Below, in pieces: positions 43,220-53,815 of a stretch of DNA of 64,000 nucleotides. Where the stretch lies: NCBI RefSeq assembly GCF_000143415.4, contig NW_003314338.1:298245-362244 (forward strand). The letters are read 5' to 3'. The DNA comes from Selaginella moellendorffii (Eukaryota > Streptophyta > Lycopodiopsida > Selaginellales > Selaginellaceae). The position numbers and the translations under genes are program-made. The notes below the pieces were generated by a model that was not told the DNA's origin, searched no databases, and was given only the letters and a program-made list of their open reading frames with translations. Every line of letters starts with the position of its first letter. Within the stretch, counting starts at the first letter, position 1.

Positions 43220-44716
43220 TCATAACGTTGTCACATGACGAACACGAGATAAAGCATCTGCCACCACATTTGATTTTCCCGGACGATGCTCAATAGGAAA
43301 CTCCCCAAACTCCATGAGTTTGACCATCGAACGAGCTTGCCTAGTGTTCAACTCCTTCTGTGTGAACAGATACACAAGTGGTTTGTGATCTGTCAACACC
43401 ACGAACACTGCACCATAAAGATAGTGCCGCCACGTCCGCAAAGCATGAACAATAGAGAGTAACTCTTGCTCATATGTGGAATAGCGTTGCTCCACGGAAT
43501 TCAAAGTTCGACTCTTATATGCAATAGGCTGTCCCTCTTGCATGAGAACTCCTCCCAGTGCATAACCACTCGCATCGCATGTCACCTCGTAAGGTTTCGA
43601 TGGATCAGCAATGCGAAGCACTGGAGTCTCGCTCAACAATTGTTTCAGCGCCACAAAACTCTCCTCTTGTGGCTTCTTCCACTCGAATGGCACATTCTTG
43701 CGTAACAACCGCATCAAAGGAATAGCCACCTCTACAAACTTATGCTGGAAACGTCGGTAGTAACTAGCCATACCAAGAAAACTGCGCAACTTGGCCACTA
43801 TAGTCAGTGTAGGCCAATTTTCCACCACAGCCACCTTCCTTGGATCAGTCTTGACACCCTGAGATGTCACAATATGGCCTAGATATTCCACCTCCGACTT
43901 TGCAAATTCACATTTGCTCTTCTTTGCATAAAGTTTGCTGTCTCGAAGTAACAAAAGAACCTTGCGCAAATGCACCTTATGCTCCTCCATATTCTTGCTA
44001 AAAACAAGAATATTGTCCAAGAAAATCTCCACAAACTCATGAAGATAATGCCCAAATACCTCCGTCATCAACCGAGTAAATGTGGTCGGTGCATTCGTCA
44101 AACCAAACGGCATAATTGTAAACTCAAAATGTCTGAAGCTTGTGTTGAATGCCGTCTTGGAGATAGATGCATCATCCATTGCAATCTGATGATATCCACT
44201 CCTCAGATCAATCTTGGTAAACACTCGTGCTTCACCAAGCTTATCTAGGATATCACCCACACGTGGCATCGACATTTTATCCTTCACTGTCTTCTTGTTC
44301 AAAGCACGGTAGTCAATACACATTCGTATTGAACTGTCCTTCTTCTTCACAAGCAAGATCGGAGCACCAAATGGAGACTTACTTGGCTGAATGAATCCAA
44401 ACTCAAGTAACTCCTTGACTTGTCGTTGAAATTCTTGCTCCTCCGCATAACTTAACCGAAATGGACGCCGGTAAATTGGCCGTGTCCCTGGCTCCAATGT
44501 AATCCCATGCTCCACACCTCGTAACAGAGGCAATCCATGAGGAAGTTCAAATGGAAAAACATCAGAAAACTCGTCAAGTACATCCCGTACTGCTGCTTCT
44601 CCCCCACACGTGCCTTGGTCCCCCAAGTCACGAACAAACAGCAAGTAACTCGAAAGTGCTTTTCCATTACGACAAGCCTGCTTCAAACTGGGGGTTGAAC
44701 GCCCTCGCCAAACCAC
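43220..44716 (-). pseudogene. pol: Gypsy reverse transcriptase-RNase H with altered catalytic Asp
   Basis: A 498-codon frame. RT landmarks run in order: GFIQPSKSPFGAPILLVKKK, RMCIDYRALN, FTKIDLRSGYHQI (first catalytic Asp), FGLTNAPTTF, then FLDNILVFS where the family has (Y/F)xDD. The second Asp of that pair reads Asn (codon AAT, plus-strand 44012-44014). This pair binds the catalytic metal, so the enzyme should be inactive. RNase H follows with CDASGYALG, YSTYEQELLSI and HRPGKSNVVADALSR, all with normal acidic residues. The frame is shifted relative to the protease upstream (about 44700) and ends at a TGA. Confidence 0.88.
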
Positions 44717-45048
44717 ACCTCTTTAATGCCACCATACTCTAGTGAGATACACTTAATACTCCACTTTATTTCTGGATCCACCTTCACCAACCATGGCATC
44801 CCAAGGATGAGATCCACACAATGGATATCCGCGAGATAAAAAGTCTCCACAAGTGTGGTTTTGCCAACCAACACTTCCAGCCCCTTGACACAAGCATCGA
44901 AATGCTGAGCAGAGGTAGCTGCACCTTCCACTGTGTATGGAAGAATTCCGCATGTGACCAAGCCATGCTCCGCAACAAACTTTGCCGAAACAAAGTTGTC
45001 ATCGCTCCCACTATCCAGTAAAATCCGCACTGGATCGCCATGGAACAC
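44683..45048 (-). pseudogene. pol: Gypsy aspartic protease
   Basis: A 121-codon open stretch with the retropepsin active-site motif LLDSGSDDNFVS (D-S-G) and the flap-side segment VDLILGMPWL typical of plant gypsy proteases. It lies in the same frame as gag. It begins after an in-frame TAG (about 45053), where the sister copy at 49.85 kb has a Glu codon, and ends by frameshift near 44700. Confidence 0.82.
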
Positions 45049-45177
45049 GCCCTACAGCATTAAAGCTGATTCACGCATATCCTCAAGCTCCATCTTGTTC
45101 CACACACAGTTGAGCTGACGAGCAACGATCGAAAGTCGCTTCCTCCGACCGGAATGGTCGTTCTCCTCATCCTCACA

Positions 45178-46215
45178 CTACAAAGTTTGTAACTTTTTAG
45201 TATCTGACTTACTGTGAGAAGAAGATTGGCCATTCTTCTTGTCCTGCTGCTTGTTCTTCAACTGCGGACAATCAGCCTTATAGTGTCCAAGTTCGCCGCA
45301 ATTATGACAACCCTGTCGATAATTCTTCACAAAGAACTTTTGCTTCTTGGACCCCTTTGCATCTGAAGTAGTCACCACCGACTTCAACTTGTGATGCTTG
45401 TTCCCATCCTTGTGTCCACGGCGATCATCACGACGATTCTCGACAGAAGGACTCCGCGAACGCTTGCGAGACTTGCGCTTGTCATTGTTAAGTCGACGAG
45501 CTGCATCAAAGAGCTCCTCCAAACTCTTTGTAGGCTGAGAATGACGCAAGTGTTGCCGCATGCTCTCACTATGTAGGCCATCAATGAAGTAGGACTTGTT
45601 TTGATCCGGATCCTTCGTTGGAACACAACTAATCAAGCGAGTAAGCTTCTCAATATAGTCCCCGAGCGTCATTTTCCCTTGCTGGAAATGTCGAAGTTCT
45701 GTACAAGCATTCTCCACATCGTAATGAGGGGCAAAACGTAAATGGAAAGCAGCCTCAAACTCATCCATGGTAGACACTGGTGGTTTCTTATCCACAACAC
45801 GGGACTCCTCAAGCCAATTCCACCATCGAAGACCCGCATTACGCAAAACCATCGGAATAGCCACTAAAGCCTCTGCATCTGGAGTTCCCCTAGCAGCCAA
45901 GAACTTCTTCACATTGGCTAGCCAAGTGAGACACTCATCCACACCACCATCACCAGAAAAAGTTGGAATCTTGAGTCGATCTACCAAAGAAGGCTTACTT
46001 GGAGCGCTACCCCGTCCAGCCTCGAGTGCCTCAACACGCCCACGCATGGTATCCATCATGCCATGCATCTCGTCTTGCATCTCTTGCTGATTTTGGTTAA
46101 GGGCTCACAGTTCATGAACCACATCTTGAATGGTCCAAATCTCCGCAGCTTCGTCGGCACCATCATCGGCACCACCATCAACATTAGGATTCCAGCGTTC
46201 AGCTTGGTCGGCCAT
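45178..46215 (-). pseudogene. gag: Gypsy gag with CCHC zinc knuckle
   Basis: The probable start is the ATG at 46215 (MADQAERWNPN), 11 bases after the primer-binding site. The gypsy copy at 61.6 kb has the equivalent ATG at the same place. Codon 37 is TGA (46105-46107), and the frame is then open for 300 codons from 46080. Landmarks: LTWLANVKKFL, LRWWNWLEE, FHLRFAPHYDVENACTEL (capsid-like region), a basic Arg/Lys stretch, and CHNCGELGHYKADC, a C-x2-C-x4-H-x4-C zinc knuckle. The TAG at 45180 replaces what is CAA (Gln) in the copy at 49.98 kb, so gag and protease were probably one frame. Confidence 0.85.
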
Positions 46216-46225
46216 CGCAACCAAC

Positions 46226-46239
46226 TTCTCTTATACCAA
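46226..46239 (-). promoter_or_regulatory. Primer-binding site of the 41-46 kb gypsy element
   Basis: On the minus strand TTGGTATAAGAGAA lies directly after the LTR end. It is a decayed match to the initiator-Met site TGGTATCAGAGC. The related copies at 50.95 kb (TTGGTATCAGAGGA) and 46.49 kb keep the better match. Confidence 0.75.
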
Positions 46240-46438
46240 TGTTATGATCCAGCGCAAAAAGACAAAGATCTAGTCACCCTAGACTATGCTACACCACCTC
46301 TTGAGGTTCCTCACCACCCAACCACCCCCAAGCTACCTCAAAAGCTCCACTGCACCGCCGCTCTAGTATGAGCCCTAGGGTAGGTTAAGTCCCTTACCCT
46401 AACATGCCTTAATATACCCTTGAGCCTCCCTTTGACTA
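46240..46438 (-). repeat. 5' LTR of the 41-46 kb gypsy element, truncated
   Basis: It matches the 3' LTR (41590-41822) from ATCATAACA back to CTTTGACTA and stops there, lacking about 30 bp of the LTR start. It is fused head-to-head to an inverted LTR end at 46439. Confidence 0.8.
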
Positions 46439-46656
46439 CATAGCATAGTCTAGGGCGACTAGATCTCTGTCTTTTTGCGCCGGATCATAACATTGGTATC
46501 AGAGAATGGCACATTCTTGCGTAACAACTGTGTCAAAGGAATAGCCACCTCTGCATCTGGAGTTCCCCTAGCAGCCAAGAACTTCTTCACATTGGCTAGC
46601 CAAGCGAGACACTCATCCACACCACCATCACCGGAAAAAGTTGGAATCTTGAGTCG
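46439..46656 (+). mobile_element. Scrambled junction: inverted LTR end, primer site, RT and gag scraps
   Basis: In the plus orientation: an LTR end (46439-46492, ...CCGGATCATAACA), then a primer-binding site TTGGTATCAGAGA (46493-46505). Then comes about 45 bp equal to RT sequence at 43688 (TGGCACATTCTTGCGTAACAA, 46506-46552) joined to about 105 bp equal to gag near 45880 (46553-46656), both in minus orientation. Four pieces of one element family are joined within 220 bp. Confidence 0.75.
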
Positions 46657-46808
46657 TCATACTTAGGCCACCATCCGGTCACCATGGTCCTTCTCTTAGG
46701 GTCTACCAAACCTTGGTTGTCCCTCTAGATCCACCATGTTGAATATTCCTTCAGAATATTCCTGCCCCATTTGTCAGCCACGAGAATCGAACTGGGCTCC
46801 GATACCAA

Positions 46809-46912
46809 TGTTAGGATCCTATCCCTTACACCCTAAGCCAACTGGCTAAAGGGGTGATCACTTGATTGCAGGGCCCTTTCTTTATCCTATTATCCTGACC
46901 TGGTGCCTAACA
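46809..46912 (-). repeat. TRIM LTR, left copy
   Basis: 104 bp, ending in the shared TGTTAGGATCC and GGTGCCTAACA termini. It differs from 47088-47191 at two positions (CTGGCT/CTGACT and TTGCAG/TTGTAG). Confidence 0.88.
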
Positions 46913-47087
46913 ATCCTCCCCCTCGTCAGGGAATGATCGTCTGCAATCATACTTAGGCCACCATCCGGTCACCATGGTCCTTCTCTTAGGGTCTACCAAA
47001 CCTTGGTTCTCCCTCTAGATCCACCATATTGAATATTCCTTCAGAATATTCCTGCCCCACGAGAATCGAATTGGGCTCCGATACCAA

Positions 47088-47191
47088 TGTTAGGATCCTA
47101 TCCCTTACACCCTAAGCCAACTGACTAAAGGGGTGATCACTTGATTGTAGGGCCCTTTCTTTATCCTATTATCCTGACCTGGTGCCTAACA
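47088..47191 (-). repeat. TRIM LTR, right copy
   Basis: 104 bp, nearly identical to the left copy. The primer-binding site lies immediately to its left (plus 47072-47087, GGGCTCCGATACCAA). Confidence 0.88.
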
Positions 47192-48011
47192 AATATTCTG
47201 TCAAAATAGCAATCAAGTGTGTGAAAAAAAAAACACTAAAGCAGGCAGGCAACAATATAGCAGTGACCTTGTAAGAAAAATGAGAATCTTGGAAACAATA
47301 ACAAACTATGATACATTATACCTAGTATAGATTGGACGTTGAAGCACACCATATTGGGGCACAGCTATTAACTTAAATTTAGCTACCAATTCAGAGTTTA
47401 TAATTTAGAGTGAATGTATTTAAGTTTGTCCCAAGTAGAGACTTCGAATTATTATTTTTACCCCAGTCAGTTTACAAAGTGTCAGCCTTGAACTGCATTT
47501 GCCTCCTCTGAAGCTCCACAATTCTATTTTTCCAACTTGGCCAGGCCAGCTTTTACATACTCACCATTGCTCAAAGAGCAGCATTCATATCCCAATAGAA
47601 GAATGAGAGAGAATGAGAGAGAGTTTAAATGCAAAGCTGATACGGTGAATTGAAATAATTATCCCTTCGAAAAACTGGACTTTAATGAAGGAAAATATTT
47701 GCTTGTAAAGCTTGTGAGAGGTGTCATGCCACTGATTGTTTCCCTTTGATCGCACTTCCGTGCAACTATCTTTCCAAGTGTTCCAAGTTACATCAATTTC
47801 CTGACAAACTTCAAGAACCTAAAAGGAGACTTTAAAAAATAAGATAACATACTCAACAAAAATATAGTTTTGTCAAAGTATTTAGTAGATTAGTGATTGT
47901 CTAGGTAGCATGCAAGTTGGTGTCTAATAATTTGACTAAACCTATCAATTTTTTTTTTTTTTATAGTATTTGTATTATAAGCTTGGTAGGTATTTAACTC
48001 ATGAACAAACA
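47192..48011 (-). other. Single-copy-looking DNA with one possible exon
   Basis: On the minus strand, from an acceptor CCTTTTAG at 47819, an open stretch to about 47703 reads VLEVCQEIDVTWNTWKDSC, with protein-like composition. A second open phrase (WPSWKNRIVELQRRQMQFK) lies near 47480-47560 on the same strand. Neither is recognised. The rest shows no repeat known from the window. Confidence 0.3.
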
Positions 48012-51000
48012 TATTATGATCCGGCACAAAAAGACAAAAATTTAGTCTTCCTAGACTATGCTATGCCTCCTCTTGAGGTTCCTCACCAGGATATCAAGGA
48101 GTGGTACTCAAGCTCGATTGAGATTGACAATGTTCTACCCTGCGAGATGTGGTGAGCGACGCCCAACCACCCCCGAGCTACCTCAAAAGCTCCACTATAC
48201 CGCCGCTCCATTGTGAGCCCTACTGTAGGTTAAGTTCTTTACCCTAACATGCTTTAATATACCCTTAAGCCTCATTTTGACCAATGTTCTAATAATTCTT
48301 CCCCCCCAACAAAAGTCTTTGTCCTAAGGATGAATTGTATTGGTGATCACCTTTTCTGAGGAACCTTGCTCAAGGTCCTAGTCCATCTTCCACAGTCATA
48401 TACATCAAGGAGGCATTGAGCCCTTCATTCTGAGATAGTACACATTTCAACCAACTAACATAAAATACTAGACAAGTTTTCACCCTAGTTAGTAGCTGCA
48501 CCTAATAAGCCACTTTACCAATGTGCTCTAGCACTCATATGGACCAGCATATCGATGGGAAAGTTTGTCACTCTTCCTTGTGCATAAAGGCACCAAGGTG
48601 TTCTGCCGCTCACGTAATGGAAAAATGACTTGCACAAAGATGAGATCACCAACTTTATATTTCTAGAATTGGTGATGCTCATTAGCAAATGTCTATGCTC
48701 TATCCTAAGCTACTTAAAAATTTCGTTTGCACACCACCAGAATCTCATCAAGTTCTGTGGCCAGATTAGTTGCCTTAGAGTCAAGTTTATCTTGAACATC
48801 CTTACTCAAATGGAATCTCAACTCCACTACTGTTTAGGAATGCCTTCCAAACATAGCAAAGTAAAGACTTAGCTTCATTCCACTGTATTGGCTATTATTA
48901 AAGTCAGTTGCATAGCTTTTGCAAAGCTCTTCCAAAATCCATTAATGAACTTTGAATTTTAATCACTAATGATGTCCTCTGGCAAACCAAAATCAGGAAA
49001 AACCTTCTCCAAGTAAACCGTAGCTAAGTCTAAGGTAGTAATAATCTTCCAAAGGGCCAACAACTGCATATACTTCATCAACCAATTCACTATGACCCAT
49101 ACTTGGTCCTTTTGCCTCTGTGTTTGTGGCAAACAAATGATGAAGTCCATAAAGATACTACACCAACGGCTCTGAGGAATAGGTAACGGTTGCAAAAGTC
49201 CCCTACTTCTCCCCCACACGTGCTTTAGTCCCCCAAGTCATGAACAAACAACAAGTAACTCAAAAGTGCTTTTCCATTACAAAAAGCCCTAATAAAGAAG
49301 TTCCAAGGAAAGAAATCAACGATTATCACTATGAATATTTCTGACTTGTGATTTTCCTAGTATGCTGATCGTTTACTGATTGGACTTGAAATGTTACTAT
49401 CGATCAATATCATTGATACAAGGTAAAAATCTAAAATGTTTCTTTCACTTTAAAGATGTAGTAGAGAGCATAACAATTGGAGGTTGAACTCCTTCTCCAA
49501 ACTACACATCTTTAATGCCACTGTACTCTAGCGAGACACACTCAATACCCCACTTTATCTCTAGATCCACTTTCACCAATCATGGCATTCCAAGAATAAG
49601 ATCCACATGATAGATATCTACAAGATAAAAAGTCTTCACAAGTGTGGTTTTGCCAACCAACACTTCCAACCCCTCTACACAAGTATCAAAATGCTGAGTA
49701 AAGGTAGCTGCACCTTCTACTATGTATGGAAGAACTTCTCATATCACCAAGCCATGCTTTGCAACAAACTTTGCTGAAACAAAGTTGTCATTGCTCCCAC
49801 TATCTAGTAAAATTTGCACTAGACTGCCACAGAACACGCCTTCCAGCATTAAAGTTGATTCATGAGTGTTCTTGAGCTCTATCTTGTTCCACACATAGTT
49901 GAGTTAGTGAGTAATGATTGAAAGCCTCTTCCTTCAACTGGAATGGACGTCCCCATCATCCTCACATTGCAAAGTTTGCAACTTTTTAGTATCTAACTTA
50001 TTGTCAGTAAAAGATTGGCCATTCTTTTTGCACTGCTACTTATTCTTTAGCTATGGACAATCACCCTTGAAATGTCCAAGCTCACTATCATGATGACAAC
50101 CCTGTCTATAAATCTTCATAAAGAACTTATGCTTCTTTGACCCCTTTGCATCTAAAGTTGCCACCATAAACTTCAACTTATGGTACTTCTTCCCATCCTT
50201 GTGTCCATGATGATTATTGTGATAAGACTCCTTGAATGCTTGTGAGATTTGTACTTGTCATTATCAAGTAGACGAGCCACATCAAAAAACTCCTCCAAAC
50301 TCTTTGTAAGTTGAGAATGATGCAAGTGTTGCTACATGCTCTCACTATGAAGGCCATCAATGAAGTAGGACTTGTTTTGATTTGAATCCTTCGTTGGAAC
50401 ATGACTAATCAAGTGAGTAAGCTTCTCAATATAGTCCCCAAGCATCATTTTCCCTTACTGAAAATGTCAAAGTTTTGTACAGACATTCTCCTCATCGTAG
50501 TGAGGGGCAAAACATAAACAAAAAGCAGCCTCAAACTCATCTATAGTAAACACTGGTGGTTTCTTATCTACAATATAAGACTCCTCAAGCTACTGAAGAC
50601 TTGCATCATGCAAAACCATTGGAATAATTATTAAAGCCTCTGCATTTAGAGTTCCATTAGCAGCCAATAACTTCTTCACATTAGCTAGCCAAGTTAGACA
50701 CTCATCCACACCATCATCACTGGAAAAGGTTTTTGAGTTGATCTACCAAGGAAGGTTTACTTGGAGTGCTACCAGCTTTGAGTGCCTCAACACACTCTCG
50801 TATGGTATCTATCATGCCATGTATCTCATCTTGCATCTCTTGCTGGGCTTGCATCTCATGAACAACATTTTGAATGGTCCAAATCTGTTGGCATTATCTT
50901 TGGTACCACCATCAACAAAGCATTCAATTTGGTCAGCCATTGCAACCAACTCCTCTGATACCAATGCTATGATCTGGTGTGAAAGACAAAGATCTAGTCT

Positions 51001-51118
51001 TTCTAAATTATGCTATGCCTCCTCTTAAGGTTCCTCACCACCCAACCACCCCCCGAGCTACCTCAAAAGCTCCACTACATTGCCACTCCATTGTGAGTCC
51101 TAGGGTAGGTTAAGTTCC
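48012..51118 (-). mobile_element. Second gypsy copy, heavily decayed
   Basis: Same family as 41590-46438, minus strand. It has a 3' LTR at 48012-48294, integrase remnant 48300-49200 (DFIICLPQTQRQ, FPDFGLPEDIISD readable), and then a direct jump from integrase start to protease, so RT, RNase H and the zinc region are deleted. Protease and gag remnants (49480-50950) follow, then primer-binding site TTGGTATCAGAGGA (50951-50964) and a 5' LTR piece (50965-51118) cut at GTTAAGTTCC. About 190 bp of unrelated AT-rich DNA interrupts it at about 49285-49475. Where the 41-46 kb copy has stops, this copy sometimes keeps the ancestral sense codon. Confidence 0.85.
48087..48160. other. 74-bp insertion inside the gypsy LTR
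   Basis: Between CCTCAC and CCCAACC, contiguous in the two other LTRs of this family, lies a foreign 74-bp segment (CAGGATATCAAGGAGTGGTA...GAGCGAC). One plus frame reads DIKEWYSSSIEIDNVLPCEM, which looks like protein rather than repeat. It could be filler DNA copied from a gene during break repair. No target duplication is visible. Confidence 0.6.
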
Positions 51119-51120
51119 TG

Positions 51121-51190
51121 GTTCTTGTCCCTAGCCAGTGTAAGACATAACAAGATGGGAACTCTTTACCAAGCTAAGTATTTTTAGCTA
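51121..51190 (-). repeat. Inverted fragment of LTR-C
   Basis: CTAGCCAGTGTAAGACATAA and following bases match, in reverse complement, the middle of the LTR at 53286-53815 (about 53490-53545). It abuts the truncated end of the second gypsy copy. Confidence 0.6.
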
Positions 51191-53273
51191 ATAATAGATA
51201 TTGATGTTGATGGCATTGAAGTGATGCCTTCTCATTGGCATTGTTGATATTTAGACTCGAGTGAAATGAGATGTTTCTCCGTAGGATTGATATTGAGTTT
51301 CATTAGTCTCAATGTACATTATGCTGATGCTTGGGCTATATCTTTGTGTTGTTAGCATTTATACAATTACTAGTTAGCAATTGTATTGACGTTTAAATAA
51401 ACTGAGTGGCAAGTTGAGTTAGTTGTATTCTAGATGAGATTGCTTAGTCGAGGTTAAGTTTTGACTTTTCCTTGAAAAGTGATTTAGTTGTGGAATATAC
51501 TAGCTTTACGAGGGGAAGAGTTAGTGATTGATATTGAAGATGTTGAGTCCTTATTGGATTTGAATTGGAATATATCAATCATTGATGATTTCTTTTGTGT
51601 TTGTTATGAAGTGAGTTACATCTTGCTATAGATGGATTCACGAAGGATTGATTAGATGATCATTTGTTGAGCATAACTTTGTTATGCTTGGCTTTTGTTG
51701 ATGCAAACATGCTCTTTATTAGTTTTGCATTATGAAGTTTAGCTTATGGATGTGTTGAAAAGATATTGTGGGTTGTACTATGGTTTCTTCTCTAGCATTA
51801 AAGTTGGTTCATGCAAGACTTGTAATTATTGTTAGACAAAACTTGGATATAGGCTTTTTTAAGCTTTTGGCTTTTTGAGTTTTTATGCTTATTGTTCCAT
51901 TTGTTAGAAGTTGTTAGGGGAAAGCATTTTTGCTTATTAGCTTCGATGAAATTAATATTTACATTTAGCAATTATTGGTGATGATTGACTATCATCTAGG
52001 ATAGTTGATTATCCTTGTTGAAGGTTTTGCTTAATTATTGTTGGTATAGAATGATTTGCCAGTTTTTAGGGATGGTGGATTCTTTCTCTAACAATGATTA
52101 TATATTTCTCTATTGATAGGATGATTGATGATCTTTCATGATAGTTAGTTGTTCACTTTGATGGCTAATAACTTTTTGCATTACCATATGTTCTTTGTGG
52201 TTTGCTTTGGATTGGTCTCTTGGGTTCGAGACATCAATAGAATGTTGTTGACACTTGCTTAAGCAACTCTGGTTCCTTCATATTATTGACTGGAATCTAT
52301 TCAGATTAGCCGGTGTGATGGTTGGTATAAATGAGTGTTTATTTGCTTTGCAACATTCATTCTATTCTATTGACTATCATTACAGTTGCTTTTGATCGGT
52401 TGGATGTTATTTCCTTTGAGTGATATATTCGCAAACATTTTGCTTGCCAGTCAATGATACTTTATATTCTTTGAGTTCTCTTTCGTAAGTTGTTTGGCAT
52501 ACTATCTGTAATCTTTGATAGTTAAGTTTTATCAGTAAGTTTGTTTTATAATAGTTTGGCTATTGAATTTTGTTAGATGGTGAATCCTATGTTTCCAAAA
52601 AAACATGATGATCTTGGTGGTTCATATACTATAATACTAGTTCATCAAATGATAACTTACTTGGAATAATTTTGTGTTCTAGTATAAGATTAATTTACTG
52701 ATAATTAAGACTCTAAGATATCATTGTCTCTGACTTTGATATTGTCTATCTATTGATCTTTGAGTTTAGGCCAATATAGGCAGACTAGCTTTGACACTTT
52801 GTGTGCATAGTGAAATCTCTAGTTATGGGGTAGTACTGTCGACTGGTCACATCACCCGCCTCTCTGTCGATGTTACTTATTTCGTTAAAAGAGCGTGACC
52901 ATGTAAACAACTCTAACTACCTATTTACAGTAGTCTATCTAAACCTTATCGACGGGTTTGGTTTCTTTGCTTAGGAGGGTTAGGGCCTCTAGCTTCTCTC
53001 TCTATATCTCTGTAGGCAAGGGTGTATCACACTTTTGTAAGCTGGGTGACACCTAGAGCAGCAAGGTTGGCTAACTCTGTTGGTCATTTCCTTGTCGGCG
53101 ATGGCCGGAAGGTGTCTGAGTTGGTAGCGCATCCGGGTTAGACAAAAACGTTACCTTAACTCATTTAAGTTGCATTTCTCACATAGTGTGAATACTGTAA
53201 ACTTTTTCTAGAGTTGTTTCCTTGGCGGTATTCTAGATTTGAGTATGTATCGACGAGGACGTTAATTTTCCCT
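51191..53273 (+). mobile_element. AT-rich DNA upstream of LTR-C, probable non-coding interior
   Basis: This lies directly before a polypurine tract and LTR, so by position it should be the interior of that element. No frame over about 60 codons and no retroelement motif are visible on either strand. A phrase TGAGTTGGTAGCGCATCCGG near 53120 resembles a tRNA D-arm but has no partner arms. Confidence 0.35.
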
Positions 53274-53815
53274 AAGGGGGAAGAGTGTCGCGAATGTGAC
53301 TTTGGGTATTGAAAGTTAGTTGTCGGCCAATCCTTATAGACACTCTTTCCTTATTGCCATGACGGCAGGAAGTCAATATTGCTGGACTTTTTATCAGTCC
53401 CTCTTGTGCTAGTGGAGTTAATTGGGCATTTCAAGTGTACTTAGACCAAATGAGCATAAGGACGGAATTCGTATATGTTATTAGTTAAGCATACTTAGCC
53501 CAGTAAAGAGCTCCCGTCTTGTTATGTCTTGTACTGGCTAGTGAAAAAAGCCTTGCATATTGAGATTAGTGCTTTAATATTGCTAGATGATAGCTTACTG
53601 TGTCTGCCAAACACCCTCGCTATCATGCCCTTTGTGTTAATCTCATTTTGGTCCTAAATGCTATTTATAGAAAGTGTCCAGATTTGTTCATTTGGCATAT
53701 CTATGGAATGTAAAGATTGTCCTGAACACAATGGTGTTCGTCCTGTATCCTAATTCTCAATCTAGAGACATTCTGTATTTAGTAAGTTTCGATATCTGAA
53801 GTCACATTCGTGACA
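53274..53815 (+). repeat. LTR-C: polypurine tract and 530-bp LTR
   Basis: AAGGGGGAAGAG (53274-53285) is followed by an LTR from TGTCGCGAATGTGACTT (53286) to AAGTCACATTCGTGACA (53815). The LTR ends are extended near-perfect inverted repeats of about 17 bp, beyond the usual TG...CA. The base run after it is CTATT. A matching left LTR in the same orientation is not in the window, only the inverted scrap at 51121. Confidence 0.7.

Larger units (their letters stand above)
41590..46438 (-). mobile_element. Ty3/gypsy element, almost full length but dead
   Basis: On the minus strand: 5' LTR 46240-46438 (truncated), primer-binding site 46226-46239, gag, protease, RT-RNase H, integrase, polypurine tract (about 41824-41840, GTTGGGGGGGAAGAAT) and 3' LTR 41590-41822 (233 bp, TGTTAGGCACC...ATCATAACA). 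Gag and pol share one frame until the protease end. That suggests one ancestral gag-pol frame, now cut by in-frame stops at about 46107, 45180, 45053, 43222 and 42886 and by a frameshift near 44700. No chromodomain is visible after the integrase. A relative is at 48012-51118, and fragments lie at 30.7 and 61.4 kb. Confidence 0.9.
46657..47191 (-). mobile_element. Tandem miniature LTR element (TRIM)
   Basis: Two 104-bp LTRs (46809-46912 and 47088-47191, TGTTAGGCACC...GATCCTAACA on the minus strand) differ by two bases. Between them lies a 175-bp interior with, on the minus strand, primer-binding site TTGGTATCGGAGCCC next to the right LTR and purine tract GACGAGGGGGAGGAT next to the left LTR. 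A second, incomplete interior (46657-46808), also with a primer site, lies beyond the left LTR, so the unit is tandem: interior-LTR-interior-LTR. There is no coding capacity. Size and signals fit the TRIM class. Confidence 0.85.

Noticed and set aside
41897-46215. Functional autonomous gypsy element
   Set aside because: In-frame stops, a protease/RT frameshift and loss of a catalytic Asp in RT rule out activity as read.
53100-53150. tRNA D-arm-like phrase GAGTTGGTAGCGCATC
   Set aside because: No B box at the right distance and no acceptor stem.
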